A DNA stretch of 64,000 bases from Ancistrus triradiatus (Eukaryota > Chordata > Actinopteri > Siluriformes > Loricariidae): the NCBI GenBank assembly GCA_025084515.1, contig JAJAGP010000174.1, positions 578,475 to 642,474 on the forward strand. The letters are read 5' to 3'. The translations under genes and the position numbers were made by a program. The notes under the pieces are model-generated. The model was not told where the DNA came from, searched no databases, and was given only the letters and a program-made list of their open reading frames with translations. Shown piece after piece: positions 11,394 to 23,150 of this stretch (positions are counted from its first letter, which is position 1; the number at the start of each line of letters is the position of its first letter).

Positions 11394-11830
11394 GAATGAT
11401 CCAGCCATGCCAGCAGATGGTGGGTCTCGGCTCCATGCCCTGCCACCTGGACCCCTTCACCGGGGACCCCAGTAGATGCAGACTGTTTTTAGATCAGTCC
11501 AGGTCTTTTGTTTGCTTTTTTCTGTTTGTCCACAGGAGGACCTGCTGTGTGCTGTGGCCCTCTCCCTCAGATGCAGAGCCCGGGAGTGGGCTCTTGAACA
11601 CTGGCCGCAGTTCACACGGGGGCCCATGGAGCAGTTCCTGGGGGCACTGGAGGCTGAATTCGGTCACCGCTCTACCAAGCTCCGCTGCCCTCTTCTGGTT
11701 AGCCATCTCCGCAACCCCCAGCTCGTGGGTTGTCAGAGAATTTGGGTCAGCCTCAGGACCAAGCCAGTCCAGGGCGTCTTGCTCACTCCGGAGACCCTCC
11801 AGAGCATGCCTTCGCCTGTCATGAAGGCCA
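11372..11830 (+). pseudogene. gag N-terminal remnant of LTR element 2, frameshifted
   Basis: Reads PFTGDPSRCRLFLDQSR near 11455-11505, the typical start of the gypsy gag capsid domain in fish elements. After a frameshift it continues as PQEDLLCAVALSLRCRAREW and EQFLGALEAEFGH near 11530-11670, the next capsid helices. The rest of the capsid domain is not present. Inferred from resemblance to the Ty3/gypsy gag family. Confidence 0.6.
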
Positions 11831-13070
11831 CCTCTGACTCTGAGGACGTCAGAATCACCGCATTGCTCGACAAGACCGTCAAGTGCGCTGCCTCGTCCAA
11901 TATGGAGGTGGAGACCTACATCCCACTGACGGAGGTTACTCGGAATGAAGCCTCTCTTGCTGAGATCGCCCGGGGCACCGCCTCACCCGCTGTGGTCACC
12001 CAGAGCGCCACCTCGCTCGTCAAGCTCATCCAGTTCGCCTCGACGCTCCTCTCCAAGGACTCCAAGTTCCTCGCTCGCTCGGGCCTTGAAGAGGAGTCTC
12101 AAAAATGAGCCATTAGCTTCATGCAACCCCGTATCGAGGAACGCTAGCCCCGCTGTCAAGCTCGCCGTGCCTCCTGACTCGGTTAGTGAGTCATCGGCCT
12201 CATGTAGCAAAGTTTCTGAGGTGGTCGCACCACTTAGCTCCGTGAATAAGTCGCTAGCACCAGGTAACCCGGTATTTAGGCCTGCAAGCCCCGTTTCCGA
12301 GCCTACTGCGCCATTTAGTTCCAAAGATGTGCTGCTAGCACCAGGAAACCCAGGTTCCAAGCACAATAGCCCCACGTCCGAGCTCCCCACACCGCCTAGC
12401 TCTGCATTCGAGCCGTTAGCCCCACACAACGCTCTTTTCGAGAGCTCCGGGTTTCCCAGGCCTGTTGATGAGCCACTAGCGCCGTGCAGTCCCGGGCCCG
12501 AGTCTGCTAGCCCCTTTTCCAGGCATCCTGCGCTCTCTGGCCTCGCAAATGAGCCGCTAGTCGTATAGTCCCATTTTTGTGCACGCTAGTCGCGTCAGTG
12601 AGCAGTCCGCGTCGTATAGCTTGGTAGCTTAGCCGCTCACGCCGTGTAGCCTCATTTTTGCACATGCCAGTTCTTTCTCCGAGCATGCCATGCCGCCCAG
12701 CTTGGTAGATGAGCCGCTAGCTTTCCGGGACCCCGAATCCGAGACCGCTAGCCCCTTCTCCAAACTTACCATGTTGGTTAGCTCCGCAGATGAGCCACTA
12801 ACGGCCCGTAGCACCGTACTTGAGACGCTAATGTGTGGTAACCCTGCTCCGGAGCGTGTCAGCCCTGTTTTGGAGCGCATTAGCCCTGTCTCGGTGCCCG
12901 CCGTGTCAGCCAGCCCCATAGGGGAACTTTTAGCGCCTGGTAGGCCGGGGATTGAGCACGCGGGCTCTGTATCTGAGCCGCTAACATTGTTTATCATGGT
13001 GCCTGAGCAATCAGGACGTGGTGGCCCAGCTCTTGGGTCCGCTTGCCCCGGGTGTGAGCATGCCTTATAG
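11830..13070 (+). pseudogene. Ser/Pro/Ala-rich repetitive frames of LTR element 2
   Basis: Two open stretches, 11945-12568 and 12690-13070, in related frames. They encode irregular repeats of the type EPLAPGNP..E.ASP.SE..AP.SS. They resemble the tail of the gag frame in LTR element 1 (PEQLAPPNS), so both elements carry the same kind of insert where pol would be. No known domain is seen. It may encode a linker-like disordered protein or be non-coding filler with codon-length periodicity. Confidence 0.5.
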
Positions 13071-13324
13071 ATAGCCTTGTAGACGCACCGTCAGCATCTT
13101 GCAGCCTCATTCCTGAGCACCCTTTAACTCCGTGCCTTTTAAGTCCATACTTTAGCTAAGTGCTACTCACGGGTCAGCGTCGGAACACCCAGCCTGATCT
13201 GAAGGCTCGTCGCTCGCATCCGCTCGGTAACCCGGCTGCTAGTTCCCCACAGCTCGCCTTATTTGCCTACTGGTCCCTTTCTTAAACCTCTTTCACTGCT
13301 TAACCTCGCCTCCAAGCACGCCAG

Positions 13325-13771
13325 CACCTAGCCTAGCCCATGCTCTTCATATTCTTGTTAATGTTATTATTCCTAGTCTAGCCCATGCGCTTTATATTCG
13401 AGTTCAGGTTGTTATACCTAACCTCACCTAGCCCTAGCTCTTGTGTTCATGTTGTTCTCTCTAGCCCAGCTCGGCCCATGTTCTTCGAACTCTAGATCAT
13501 GTTGTTGTGCCTAGCCAAGCCTAGTCTATGCCCTTATTTCTTGAGTTCTTGTTGTGGGATCCTGCCCCAGTTTTCTGTTAGCTGTGTATCTCCTCGGTTG
13601 TCCTTGTGCACTTAACTGTTTTGCATATTATCTTAGTCTAGGTAGGTTTGCCTTATTGTTTGCGTGCTGTGCCTTATTTCTGTAGCTGGGAAACACCTTT
13701 GTTTAATAAATCATCTACCTTTTGAATTGGGACCTGCATTCACCTGCTCATGCCTCGCCGCCCCTGTGACA
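13325..13771 (+). repeat. downstream LTR of element 2, 5' truncated
   Basis: Aligns to 10945-11393: CTAGCCTAGCCCATGC, GTTAATGTTATTATTCCTAG, TTGTTGTGGGATCCTGCC, TTAACTGTTTTGCATATTAT, TTGTTTAATAAATCATC, CGCCGCCCCTGTGACA. It lacks the first ~160 bp of the upstream copy. Confidence 0.75.
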
Positions 13772-14060
13772 GCCACTGTGTGTGCAAACCTGGTGAACAC
13801 TTACAGGAAATGTTTGACCTCTGTCATTGCCAACAAAGTATTGAGTTCTCAAAATATTGATAACTTTTGTTATTGGCCAAACACTTATTTTCCACCATAA
13901 TGTACAATTAAAGTCTCTAAAAACCCTACAATGTGATTTCCTGGATTTTTTTTTTTTTTTCTCATTTTGTCTCTCATTTTGTTTCAAATTGAAAAATACA
14001 GACCTCTCATCTTTGTAAGTAGGAGAATCAGTGGCTGACTAAATACTTTTTTGCCCCACT
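13772..14060 (+). mobile_element. third Tc1 family, 3' end
   Basis: Resumes the Tc1 of 10171-10785: CACTGTGTGTGCAAACCTGG and ACTTACAGGAAATGTTTGAC encode the C-terminus (VCANLVNTYRKCLTSVIANK). It is followed by the inverted repeat, ending in ACTAAATACTTTTTTGCCCC at about 14060. The last 20 bp also occur at 63303-63322. Confidence 0.8.
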
Positions 14061-14073
14061 GTGTATATCTATC

Positions 14074-14120
<47 letters not shown>
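14061..14120. repeat. (TA)n(GA)n microsatellite
   Basis: TATC/TATA run followed by about 15 GA units, adjoining the end of the Tc1 element. Confidence 0.9.
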
Positions 14121-14123
<3 letters not shown>

Positions 14124-16110
14124 CTTGATTGACTGGTTGATAGATAAATCGGGGAAATACATAGAAAGAATACATAGGAAGAATTTCTGATCTTTGAGCT
14201 ATGTTTTTCTTCTCATCAAAATCCAGAACCCTGCAGTAGTTATGACAGCACATCTCCATTCTTCTGGAACCCCTATAATAGCTTTCTGTTTTGCATGTTT
14301 CTGTCTTTCCATTCTTGTCAGTATCAAAGAGCAGGTTTTGTCAAAGAATGGGGTGGTTATATTCAGCTTGCTTTTACAAAGAATACAGTGAAGGGATGGA
14401 AAACTGCCAAAACTGTTTTCTCAGCCAGATCAATGAATGTCTATGACTTTTAAGAAGGGGAATGGAATTTAACATTAGTGGATTGCATTGAGGAATAAAT
14501 ATAGACTCCTCAAGCAGATGGCAGGAGAAGCGCCAAGATTTCCTAGACTAAGCTATGACTATTTTAGGATTCAGTTATGACTTATACTACAGTACTTGAT
14601 TCATTGTGCATTAGCAAAACATGGTTGTTAAAGATTTTTGGTGATTCAGTGGTCCGGATCGTATCCTTGTCAGGAATGACACCTCATTTAATGGGTAAAC
14701 TTAGTAAAAAGTAAAACATTAATTGTAAAATAATTCTTTTTGGTAATAAAACTATTTTTGTGGAACCCAGTGGAAAGTGAGCCATCTGTAGTGGATCTAT
14801 TTTTTGACATATCAGGAGAGCTGGAGTGCATTACCAATTATAGAATAGCTTAATGCATCTCACACGGATGACAGTTCAGCACCATGGACAGCTCAAGCTG
14901 CGCCTGAGCCTGCTGCGGTTTTAATACCTCAACTGGCAAAAATGTGCCTGCTGTTGTCCAATAAATCATCATACATAGTTATTAACAGCGCATTATGCTT
15001 ATTTACAGCCTGTTGTTAAATTGTTGGAATGCAGTCCACTTCTGTGACCCACACCATTCTATGTTTATCCCTAAACAGTCTTCCATATGTTTGCTGTTTC
15101 AGAAAACGTTGGATCCTATGGCCTAGCGAGTGTCCATGTCTGTCCGTCATGCCATTTTCTGGCTGGTGGAATGTTCCTGCAAAAGTATGATCCAATTAAT
15201 GTCAGATGTGACTCTCCATTATGTAAGTTGATAACCATTTGCTCTATCTGGAGAGTATGGTTTTCATACTGTGATTTTATACACCAGCAATTAGGCTTTG
15301 AAATGCAACAGCGTATGAGAGCATTTTTCATTAAGACTGATGCATTTTGAAATGACAAATGGTCGTGCATGTAAGCATTTACTACATAAGCTTTTTAGTA
15401 CACATCTGTAATTCTGTGTTTATTTAAAATCACAGTGCAGGCACAACAGGACTAGTCTTAATTGGAGCCTTGTTTTTGCTGTTGGTGTCTGTCATTGGTG
15501 TGTAACAAGATGAAAACAAAAGAAATGTTAATGCAAGCAAAACCAACTATAATGAGGCTAAAAATAAGATCAAATCTTTCTGGGGAATAACTAAACAAAA
15601 CATGCATATTTGGCCATAAATGAACTGAGAATAGTAGACACCAATTAGCAAAAGATAATTTGCATATTACTGGTGTTTACTTTCATTAATGTGTTGCAAC
15701 ATTTGCATTTTTGACTGGAACTACTTCCTTTATAGCAATATACACACAAAACAGTATATCTGTTATTATCAAGAACAAAACCGGTGATAAGCTCAGCAAT
15801 GAAAAACAAAGCAATGTATTAACCAGGCCTTTTTGTAGAGTTCAGCAGGGGTTACTTTCTTTCTGCTGTGAAGAAAAACAACAGGTCCACTCTTCATGAT
15901 CGATTGTTTAGTTGCAGTTTGCTAAAAGTACATATAGCAGATGAGAAACATGAGACAAAATGACCCTCAAGCTGAAGAGTAGCATTTTATTTGTAAAACA
16001 CTGTGATTCTACAGTTATGTAATACGAATGTATGGCTAAGATATCTTATCGTTATTGATACTGCTGCAAACCAAATGTCAGCTTAAGATGCCTCACATCT
16101 TAGTGAATTA
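14121..16110. other. no recognisable gene
   Basis: AT-rich anonymous DNA. Short open frames on both strands at 15.1-15.4 kb overlap each other and have no family resemblance. No RNA gene or repeat family is recognised. Confidence 0.5.
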
Positions 16111-16232
16111 CAGTGGTGCTTGAAAGTTTGTGAACCCTTTAGAATTTTCTATATTTCTGCATAAATATGACCTAAAACATCATCGGCTTTTCACACAAGT
16201 CCTAAAAGTAGATAAAGAGAACGCAGTTAAAG
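16111..16232 (+). mobile_element. solo Tc1 inverted repeat (copies A-C family)
   Basis: CAGTGGTGCTTGAAAGTTTG through AAGTCCTAAAAGTAGATAAAGAGAAC, about 120 bp. Preceded by TA and not followed by transposase sequence. This is the best-preserved outer repeat end of the family in the window. Confidence 0.85.
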
Positions 16233-17721
16233 TTAACAGAACTTCCTTACTTCTCATTTCTGAATATGCACAAATATGCATCCTAATTAGGTGAAAGTTT
16301 ATTAGGCTGACAGTAATTGTATGTTTTGTCACTTCAGATCACTGAAACATGAAAAATGTGCTTGCGATCAAACATTGGGAAAATTCAAGTCATGTATTTC
16401 TTTGACTAGAAAATCAGCTAGCAAATGAGTCACAGTCAGTCAGTGTCCATGCAAATGTTTCGTCATCATTCTTTTCAGTGCATAGGTGTGTCTCTTTCAG
16501 GATGAAGATAGTGTTTCAGAGAGAGTGCAGTGCTGGAGGTTGGACGTGAGAGCATCAGGGGATCACAGCACAGGCTGGTGTATGTGGGGTCTAAGAAAAG
16601 ACAAACCCAAAGCCCACAAATACCAGCTATTGAATTATTCATGGCACTAGTGGGGGATTGCATATCTGCCAAGTGGTGTTTGTCTTTTATATTGCTCTAA
16701 ACTCATCATGAAAGAGAAAAATTGCTGGTTGCATCATTCCACCTAAATTTACCTTTGACACAGTGCTGTGTGACTGCAAATTACTCCCAATGGGAGAATG
16801 CGGGCGTGCACAAACATGCACAGATTCCCACCCACCCCCACCAACCCACCCTCATGCATATATGATGATCCAGTTTCACAAGCAAGAAAAAGCACACAAA
16901 GACTGATCGCATGCTGAAAATGGGTTGGGAGTTCCCCGGAAGCCCTGGCCTCTATTTTACACATTTCTGTCCATCTCTGACAGTTCAGGATTGAAATTGA
17001 ATGGGAGTGTTGAGGGGGATGGAGGAAAGAGAAAATGTACAGAGGTATAATAGAGGTTCCCCATGTGGCACCTTACTGGCTGCCACTCTCACAACTTCCA
17101 CCCTCACACCTTCCTCTCTGCAAGCGACAACAACAATTCAGTCAATGAGTGGGAGTGTATTGATCAGTGTAGAATAAAATGCTTAGTACACTGAGACAGA
17201 AGATCAACATCTGTTACATTTTGGTTTAATTCCATCCATTTTAATACATTTTATCACTTGCCCAAAGAAGCTTTTTATCCAGAAAAGAATGTGAAAGTGA
17301 GTCTGAAATGAACTTAACATTAAAAATGGATTGATTCTCTGTAAATATAAGAAAGATCTCTAAGTTGGAGCAAATAAAGATTATGAAGAAACTTTGCAAG
17401 TTCTCCAAGAAGGTTTGAGCCTATATGTGTGGTTGCACATACGCATGCTCCATTGTGTCCTGTTGCTCAGCAACACTTCCCTGATTAGGTTAGTCTGCTA
17501 TGGGAGTGAGGATCTGGCATCTATATGGAAAGCCGGATCAGATCACACTAATGGAGCCTCAGTCACATGCTCATTCCTGTCCCATGGGTGAAGCACTCTC
17601 AGAGCTTCCATCTCACAGATCTCAGTCTCTCCACAGGTCAAAATCAATGCAATGGAACACCGATTGCTATATTTACATATGAAATGTATGTTTACCACAG
17701 GCAACCCAGGGTTATAGATAA

Positions 17722-17759
<38 letters not shown>

Positions 17760-19270
17760 CTCTACAATTAGATAGTTGTCATATGTAATGGATATCTTCT
17801 TATCTGGATTGTTGTGATGTTATATAAATCTGGAGAACTAATATAAGCAAATATGGCAATATACCATGTGCCTGTCAAACCAAGCAAGCAGAACAGCTTA
17901 ACATTTTTGCTGCGTTAATTGGTGTTAATGTTTATTTTTTGTTTCTATACCTTGTATATCACGTCATCAACCAATTGCCATTTATTGTAGTGCAGTGTAC
18001 TTGAAACAATTGATAAAACTCTTATAAAGCTCTTTATTAAACCCAGGCAATATTCTCTAATCCTTGCAGGAAGTGCAGGAAATTAATCCCAGTTGTATCT
18101 CCACATGCTGACGGTTAGCTAAGAACCAGGCTGCCAATTCCATAGATCTTCGGAAATCATTACTGCTCTCTTCTGCCATTTGTAATAAGGCTCCAATGCT
18201 CCATTGTGGTTCACTCGCTGGGTGTTTATCCTTAATTGATGTGCACCCTTTGAGTCCAAGCTCCCATTTGCAAAAGCAAACAACTGACAGAGTTTTCTAA
18301 GTCCCAATCCTCAATACTCAGTAGAAGCAGATGGAGGTTTTGTCACATAGAGACACATGCAGAGTGATGACCAGCCCTTTGTGACCACACTTTCGCCCAG
18401 TCTGAGGGCTAGAGTGACAGACTCATCCCAGAGTGAGAGAGGGGGTGTAACAGTGTGATCCAGAAAGTGAGGAAGTGTAAGAGATGTAGTGAGTGTTTCT
18501 GGTAAGGTCTCTGAGCGCTTGCTGATAGTTTAAGTGGTAGGTCTGCAATAAGGTCAAATTGAGTTCATTACTGCTAATGTGGGCTGATGGACGTTAAAGA
18601 GCTTTGCTTATCCTCCAGGACTGTCAGCATGTGTTATCAGGGCAAGTGAATCAGGAAGACACTGTGACAAGAAAACACTGGCCTGAAAGATTTTGAAAAA
18701 GCTTTTAACACTGTACATATATAATTGTAAATATAGCATGGTACTGTCTATGCAAGGGCAGGTCTAAGGAACCCTGCTCAAATCTGCTGTGACATAGAAT
18801 ACAATTTTTAAAAGGTAAATAATGTGAGATAATGTCATTTTAATGAAACCAATATATAAGTGAGTCATCAAAACACAAATAAGGTGGCTATATCTTCCTT
18901 GGCAATAGCCAAATGATAATGTCACTCACTGAAACTGGCTTAATTCTGAGTACATGGAAGACATGACTGTCCATTTACTACAAGCCAACCCAGTAATGCC
19001 TAGTTCAATTCAGCGGCTTGCCTTGTGTTTTCTGGGGCAGTAGTACTGCAGCAATAGTGGCTAAGCTTAGATTTGTGGGAATCCTGCCCTGTCAATCTTC
19101 AACCAGTGTCTTAATCTGTACTAGAATCTGTCAGAGTAGGAGAGGAATTGGAAAGAAAAAACTTTAAAACATTGTTTTAGCAATAATTATTTCTCGGTCT
19201 CTTTATTAGAATACAACCAGAAAATACAGGAACTGTATATGCAGTATGCAAAAAAACCTGAAATAAAATC
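16233..19270. other. no recognisable gene
   Basis: Anonymous DNA, with a (GATA)n tract at 17716-17760. No exon with splice sites and family resemblance found. Confidence 0.5.
17716..17760. repeat. (GATA)n microsatellite
   Basis: About ten GATA units with one interruption (GATAAATAGATA) at the left edge. Confidence 0.95.
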
Positions 19271-19274
19271 AGGA

Positions 19275-19560
19275 AAAAACAGCTTCAATAGGCTACAGTG
19301 GCAAGTATTTAGTGTGACGTCCCCTTACACTTGAACAGTAGCAGCTTCTGGCAGCTTTATTGGGATGCCAAGTTGACTCTTCCACAGTCCGAAGGAGGTT
19401 GATCAGGAATAGTCTCTTTTGGAAGATTAGCAGCCAAGAAACTACTGGTTCTGAGGGGGATGTGCTAAAGCTCACAAAGACTGTAATGAAGATTAGTGGA
19501 AAAGAGTGTTATGGAGTGACGAGTTTGACACTTTGGGTCCAGTCCTTATCAATATGTTGT
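19275..19560 (+). mobile_element. Tc1 transposase fragment
   Basis: Encodes STVRRRLIRNSLFWK near 19380-19425, the second helix-turn-helix of a Tc1 transposase. It is followed by GGATGTGCTAAAGCTCACAAAG and GTGTTATGGAGTGACGAGTT, the degenerate first catalytic region (LWSDE becomes YGVTS in the open frame). It ends at a CT microsatellite. Confidence 0.7.
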
Positions 19561-19580
19561 ATATGGTCATTATACCATTG

Positions 19581-19581
<1 letters not shown>

Positions 19582-19665
<84 letters not shown>

Positions 19666-19703
19666 CACTCTCCTTGTCCGAACCTCAGTCCCTCTCTTTC
19701 TCC

Positions 19704-19742
<39 letters not shown>
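19582..19742. repeat. (CT)n(AT)n and (TA)n microsatellites
   Basis: About 23 CT units run into about 18 TA units (19582-19662), then a short spacer and another ~17 TA units (19709-19742). The reading frames seen through them are artefacts. Confidence 0.95.
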
Positions 19743-19743
<1 letters not shown>

Positions 19744-19744
<1 letters not shown>

Positions 19745-21667
19745 AGTCGTATGCAAAGGTTTTTGGGCCACCCCTGAATAATTTCAATGATTGTAGTTTA
19801 TAAATCATTTTTTGGTTTGGGTTTTTTCAGATCACAGCAAAACTTGGAGTTTTAAATATAGTAATATAGCAGATGAACACAGGGATATTTGGAAGAAGTG
19901 AATGAAGTTTTTAAAATATGTAATAAGGATTTACCGAAAAGTGGCAGTAATTATTCAAACAAAAATTTTAGAGGCAAGTGCATAAATTTTGGGCAACCCC
20001 CAACAGAAAAAATGACATCCAAATATTTAGTAGATTCCTCCTTTTTTTTTGTAGAAATAACAGCAACAACAGAACAACAGCCCGCTAAAAACGCTTCCCT
20101 ACAGCTTCCAGTCTGGAATTCTGGTTGAAAGGGTGGCTTTTGGACCATTTCTTTAGAAACAATCCCGTCCCAGTTCCAGTCAGGTTTTTGATGGTTTCCG
20201 AGCATGGAACATCCCCCAATTTCAGTAATATTCATGTCTGGGGACTGAGAATGGCCCATTTTCCCAGAACCCGTTGTACTGGTTTCCCTCTTTTTCCTCC
20301 TTGCATGAATGCCCTTTTAAGTAGATTTTTAGCAGGTTTGGGGGTCCGTTTGGCCTCGTGCAACCTTTGGTGTCACTGAATTCTTGAACTTGTTCTCAAG
20401 AATCTGGGGGGGGGACAGATAAATTAACTGGAAGATCAATGCGACCCACTCAACTTTTAAACAGATTTCCTAGTTAAACCTGGCACTGGCCCACACAGTC
20501 CCCACGCATGGATGGAACCCCGCCACCAAAATGTTACAACTGTGGGTAGCAAGTGTTTTGTCTTGGGATGCCTTGTGTTCTTTTTTTTTTCTTTTTTCTT
20601 TTTTTCCTTTCTTTTTTTTTTTTTTTTTTTTCTTTTTCTTTTTTTTTTTTTTCCCGCCTCCCCCTTGTTATGGGTCCAAAAGAACTTCAATTTTTAGTTT
20701 TCATCAGTACAACAGTCACAGCGCTTATTCCACAATGAAAGCCTGGAGAAAAGCTGGATTGTCCCAAAATGTGCCTTGTAGCACAACCGCAATTGACTCT
20801 GTTTGTTTTTTTGTGGCGTGTTCTTCTGCAGAAAAGGCTTCTTCTCTTCCCATTAACACTCCTCCCATACGCCCTCTCCTTTGTGCAAAGTTGCGCTGTA
20901 TAGTTGAACGATGAACACATGCACACATCCTTCTGCAGCAAGAATGAGGTTTTTGGTTTCTGTTGGAGGTGGGTCCCTGTGGCCTTGAACTATGACTGTT
21001 TCTCCCCCAAAACCATCCCTTCGCCTCCTGCCTATCTGAGATTTTCTTTGGGTCTGCCACTTTTCGGAGTTTTTTCCTTAAACTAAGACTGTTGCCTGGT
21101 GGTCTTTCCATTGCCTCAACTATGTTCCCTCACAGTGGAAAACTGAACCAGCTGAAATCTTCTGACAAATCTTTTTCCTTTCCGGAACCATGATGTTTGA
21201 CACCGTTTGTTTTCGGGCCATTTTGAAGAGTTGTTTTTGAGGCTCCCATGTTGCCCACTCTTCCAGAGAAGATGCAAAGCGAGAAAACTTCCAATTGGCC
21301 ACCTTAAACACTACTTTTTTTTCATAGTTGGATTCACTTGTGTAATGTAATTCAAGGGTCATGAGCTTTTACAAAACAAATTTTTGTGTTCCAATAATTA
21401 GTGTGCTAAAGTATTCCAAAACTCAAATGACAAGGGGAAGGGGTTTGCCCAATTTAATGCAACCTGCCTATTTTGTTTTGAAATAATTACTGCACACCTT
21501 TTTCCTGAAAAACCCTATTAAACTTCCCATTTCAACTTTCTTCAAATATCACGGTGTTCATCTGCTATATGATATATTTACCTGAAATTGCTGAGCTGGA
21601 CAACCAATGATTTATAAAGAAAAATCATGAAAATTATCAGGGGTGCCCAAACTTTTTCATACGACTG
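19744..21667 (-). mobile_element. fourth Tc1 family, minus strand, homopolymer-inflated
   Basis: Inverted ends CAGTCGTATG (19744) and CATACGACTG (21658-21667), with TA outside. The interior is antisense of a Tc1 transposase: CAATTTCAGTAATATTCATG, CATGGATGGAACC and CTGTGGGTAGCAAGTGTTTT correspond to conserved transposase blocks. The two inverted repeats can be compared directly. The left has GGTTTTTGGGCCACCCCTGAATAA where the right has AGTTTGGGCACCCCTGATAA, so the left has extra bases in runs. Similar extra run bases occur throughout. A 72-base T-rich block stands at 20581-20652. Confidence 0.75.
20581..20652. repeat. T-rich tract inside the 19.7-21.7 kb Tc1
   Basis: Almost pure T with a few C. 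It stands where the Tc1 should have transposase-coding sequence, between TGCCTTGTGTTC and CCCTTGTTATGG. It may be replication slippage or an assembly artefact. Confidence 0.85.
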
Positions 21668-21671
21668 TATA

Positions 21672-21708
<37 letters not shown>
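21668..21708. repeat. (TA)n microsatellite
   Basis: TA run at the right TA target of the Tc1 element. The target itself may have been a (TA)n tract, because the left end is also in one. Confidence 0.9.
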
Positions 21709-22626
21709 CACACTTAGAGAGAGAGTAGATAGTTCATTACGGTTTAATTACCCACCTTTCGAGTGTCTTCTCCTCTTCAGTTTTCTTGTTTTTTGCTCTC
21801 TAGTCAATCCTTACCAAGAGTGTAATCATGAGTCACAACTAAAGCCAAAGTTTTGATTTCTAAATCTTGATAGAACATACCACTGCATCAACTATATTTG
21901 ATATTAAGTTTTGTTTTGTATTAGTTCTTGTTTTACTTCTGTGCTACAAGGCTCCTTGACGACTGTGGGATCCTAAGCAGGTGGTTAGTTTACTTATGCG
22001 TACGGTCACCCCTTTATATAAACAATTAGAAACTGCAAACTAAAAAGTTGATATTTTAATTGATGTTATTTGTATTTTTTCCACTCTGAAAAAGCATCAA
22101 AGAACAGAGTGCTTACTCCACATCACTTGACCCCCTGTACAGTAACAGCTACTGCACAGCCATAAAGTGCATACTGTACACTTAATTTCACACCTTTTTT
22201 TATTAGTTCCACAACAGTGAAAGTACATCAAAAATTGAAAGTACAGCCAATTTTAGACAGGTGGCCTTCCTTTAGAGCTTGTGAATTTCAATTTCTTATT
22301 TATTTACTCTCATTTTAGAATAAGTTTAAGGTTTTAATTATTTGTCTTCATATTCGAACATATTCAAATGTACGTACGTTAAACCCCAGCATCATTTCTT
22401 TTGTTTGAGAACTTACACCATTTGAAGTGCATACTGAAAACCATGTTATTTTCATTTGTGAAGTATTACACAGCATTATCTGATAACTAGTATTATCCGC
22501 TAACACCAAGATGAGATTCTGCTTCTATTATCTCTCCATTAACCATAATCCCCAAGAAATAATGAGTGCTTATTAATGCATGAATGGTATAAGACTTTGC
22601 ATGGTAATCCAATAAATCTAATGTGA

Positions 22627-22680
22627 TCTCTCTCCCTCTCCCTCTCCCTCTCCCTCTCCCTCTCACTCTCACTTTCTCAC
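22627..22680. repeat. (CTCTCC)n microsatellite
   Basis: Five to six CTCTCC units decaying into CTCACT and CTTTCT. Confidence 0.9.
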
Positions 22681-23074
22681 TTTCTCATGGTATCAGTGGA
22701 AGGCTTGCACATTAACACAGGATTTGACTGGGATGCATGCTATACTGTGTTGTACATGTGGTAAAAGATGCTTACGTTGTTGTATAATCTCTTCTAATGT
22801 ACTGCTTTCCCATGCAGCTAATTCCAGTCAGTGAAGCATCAATGGCCTAAGACCCTTAATACAATGACAAGCAAGTATTTTTCCTTTCAAAGAACAGCAT
22901 GAAAAACAGTGTGCAATGGTTTTCCCAAGGCATATGGATTGTTTTACAAAGATTAGACATTGATTAGAAATGATCTTGTTTACAAAAATTTATTCATACA
23001 AATCTTACAACAATGTGTTTAACATTTAAAATTGTCACCCCCCCTTACGGAGTTATGGGTTTATTATATGTTAA

Positions 23075-23076
<2 letters not shown>

Positions 23077-23148
<72 letters not shown>
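23077..23148. repeat. long (TA)n microsatellite
   Basis: Uninterrupted TA run of about 36 units. Confidence 0.95.

Positions 23149-23150
<2 letters not shown>

Larger units (their letters stand above)
10786..13771 (+). mobile_element. Ty3/gypsy-derived LTR element 2, gag plus repeats, no pol
   Basis: Direct repeats at 10786-11393 and 13325-13771 both end in CGCCCCTGTGACA and contain an AATAAA (TTTGTTTAATAAATCATC). The ~1.93 kb between them holds a gag-like N-terminus and long Ser/Pro/Ala-rich repetitive frames. No protease, reverse transcriptase, RNase H or integrase is present. It sits inside the Tc1 of 10171-14060, with loss of the Tc1 centre. The architecture parallels LTR element 1. Confidence 0.75.

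Noticed and set aside
11983..12997. Minus-strand open frames opposite the repeats of LTR element 2
   Set aside because: Same reason: stop-poor antisense of a repetitive frame.
15087..15370. Overlapping frames on both strands at 15.1-15.4 kb
   Set aside because: Short, mutually exclusive, no family resemblance.
17716..17760. Regularly spaced repeats that could suggest an array of a CRISPR type
   Set aside because: Plain GATA microsatellite; no spacers, and the host is eukaryotic.
19509..19808. Open frames with Ile-Tyr and Arg-Glu runs
   Set aside because: Translations of TA and CT microsatellites.
20457..20738. Phe- and Lys-rich open frames
   Set aside because: Translations of a T-rich tract in a defective Tc1.
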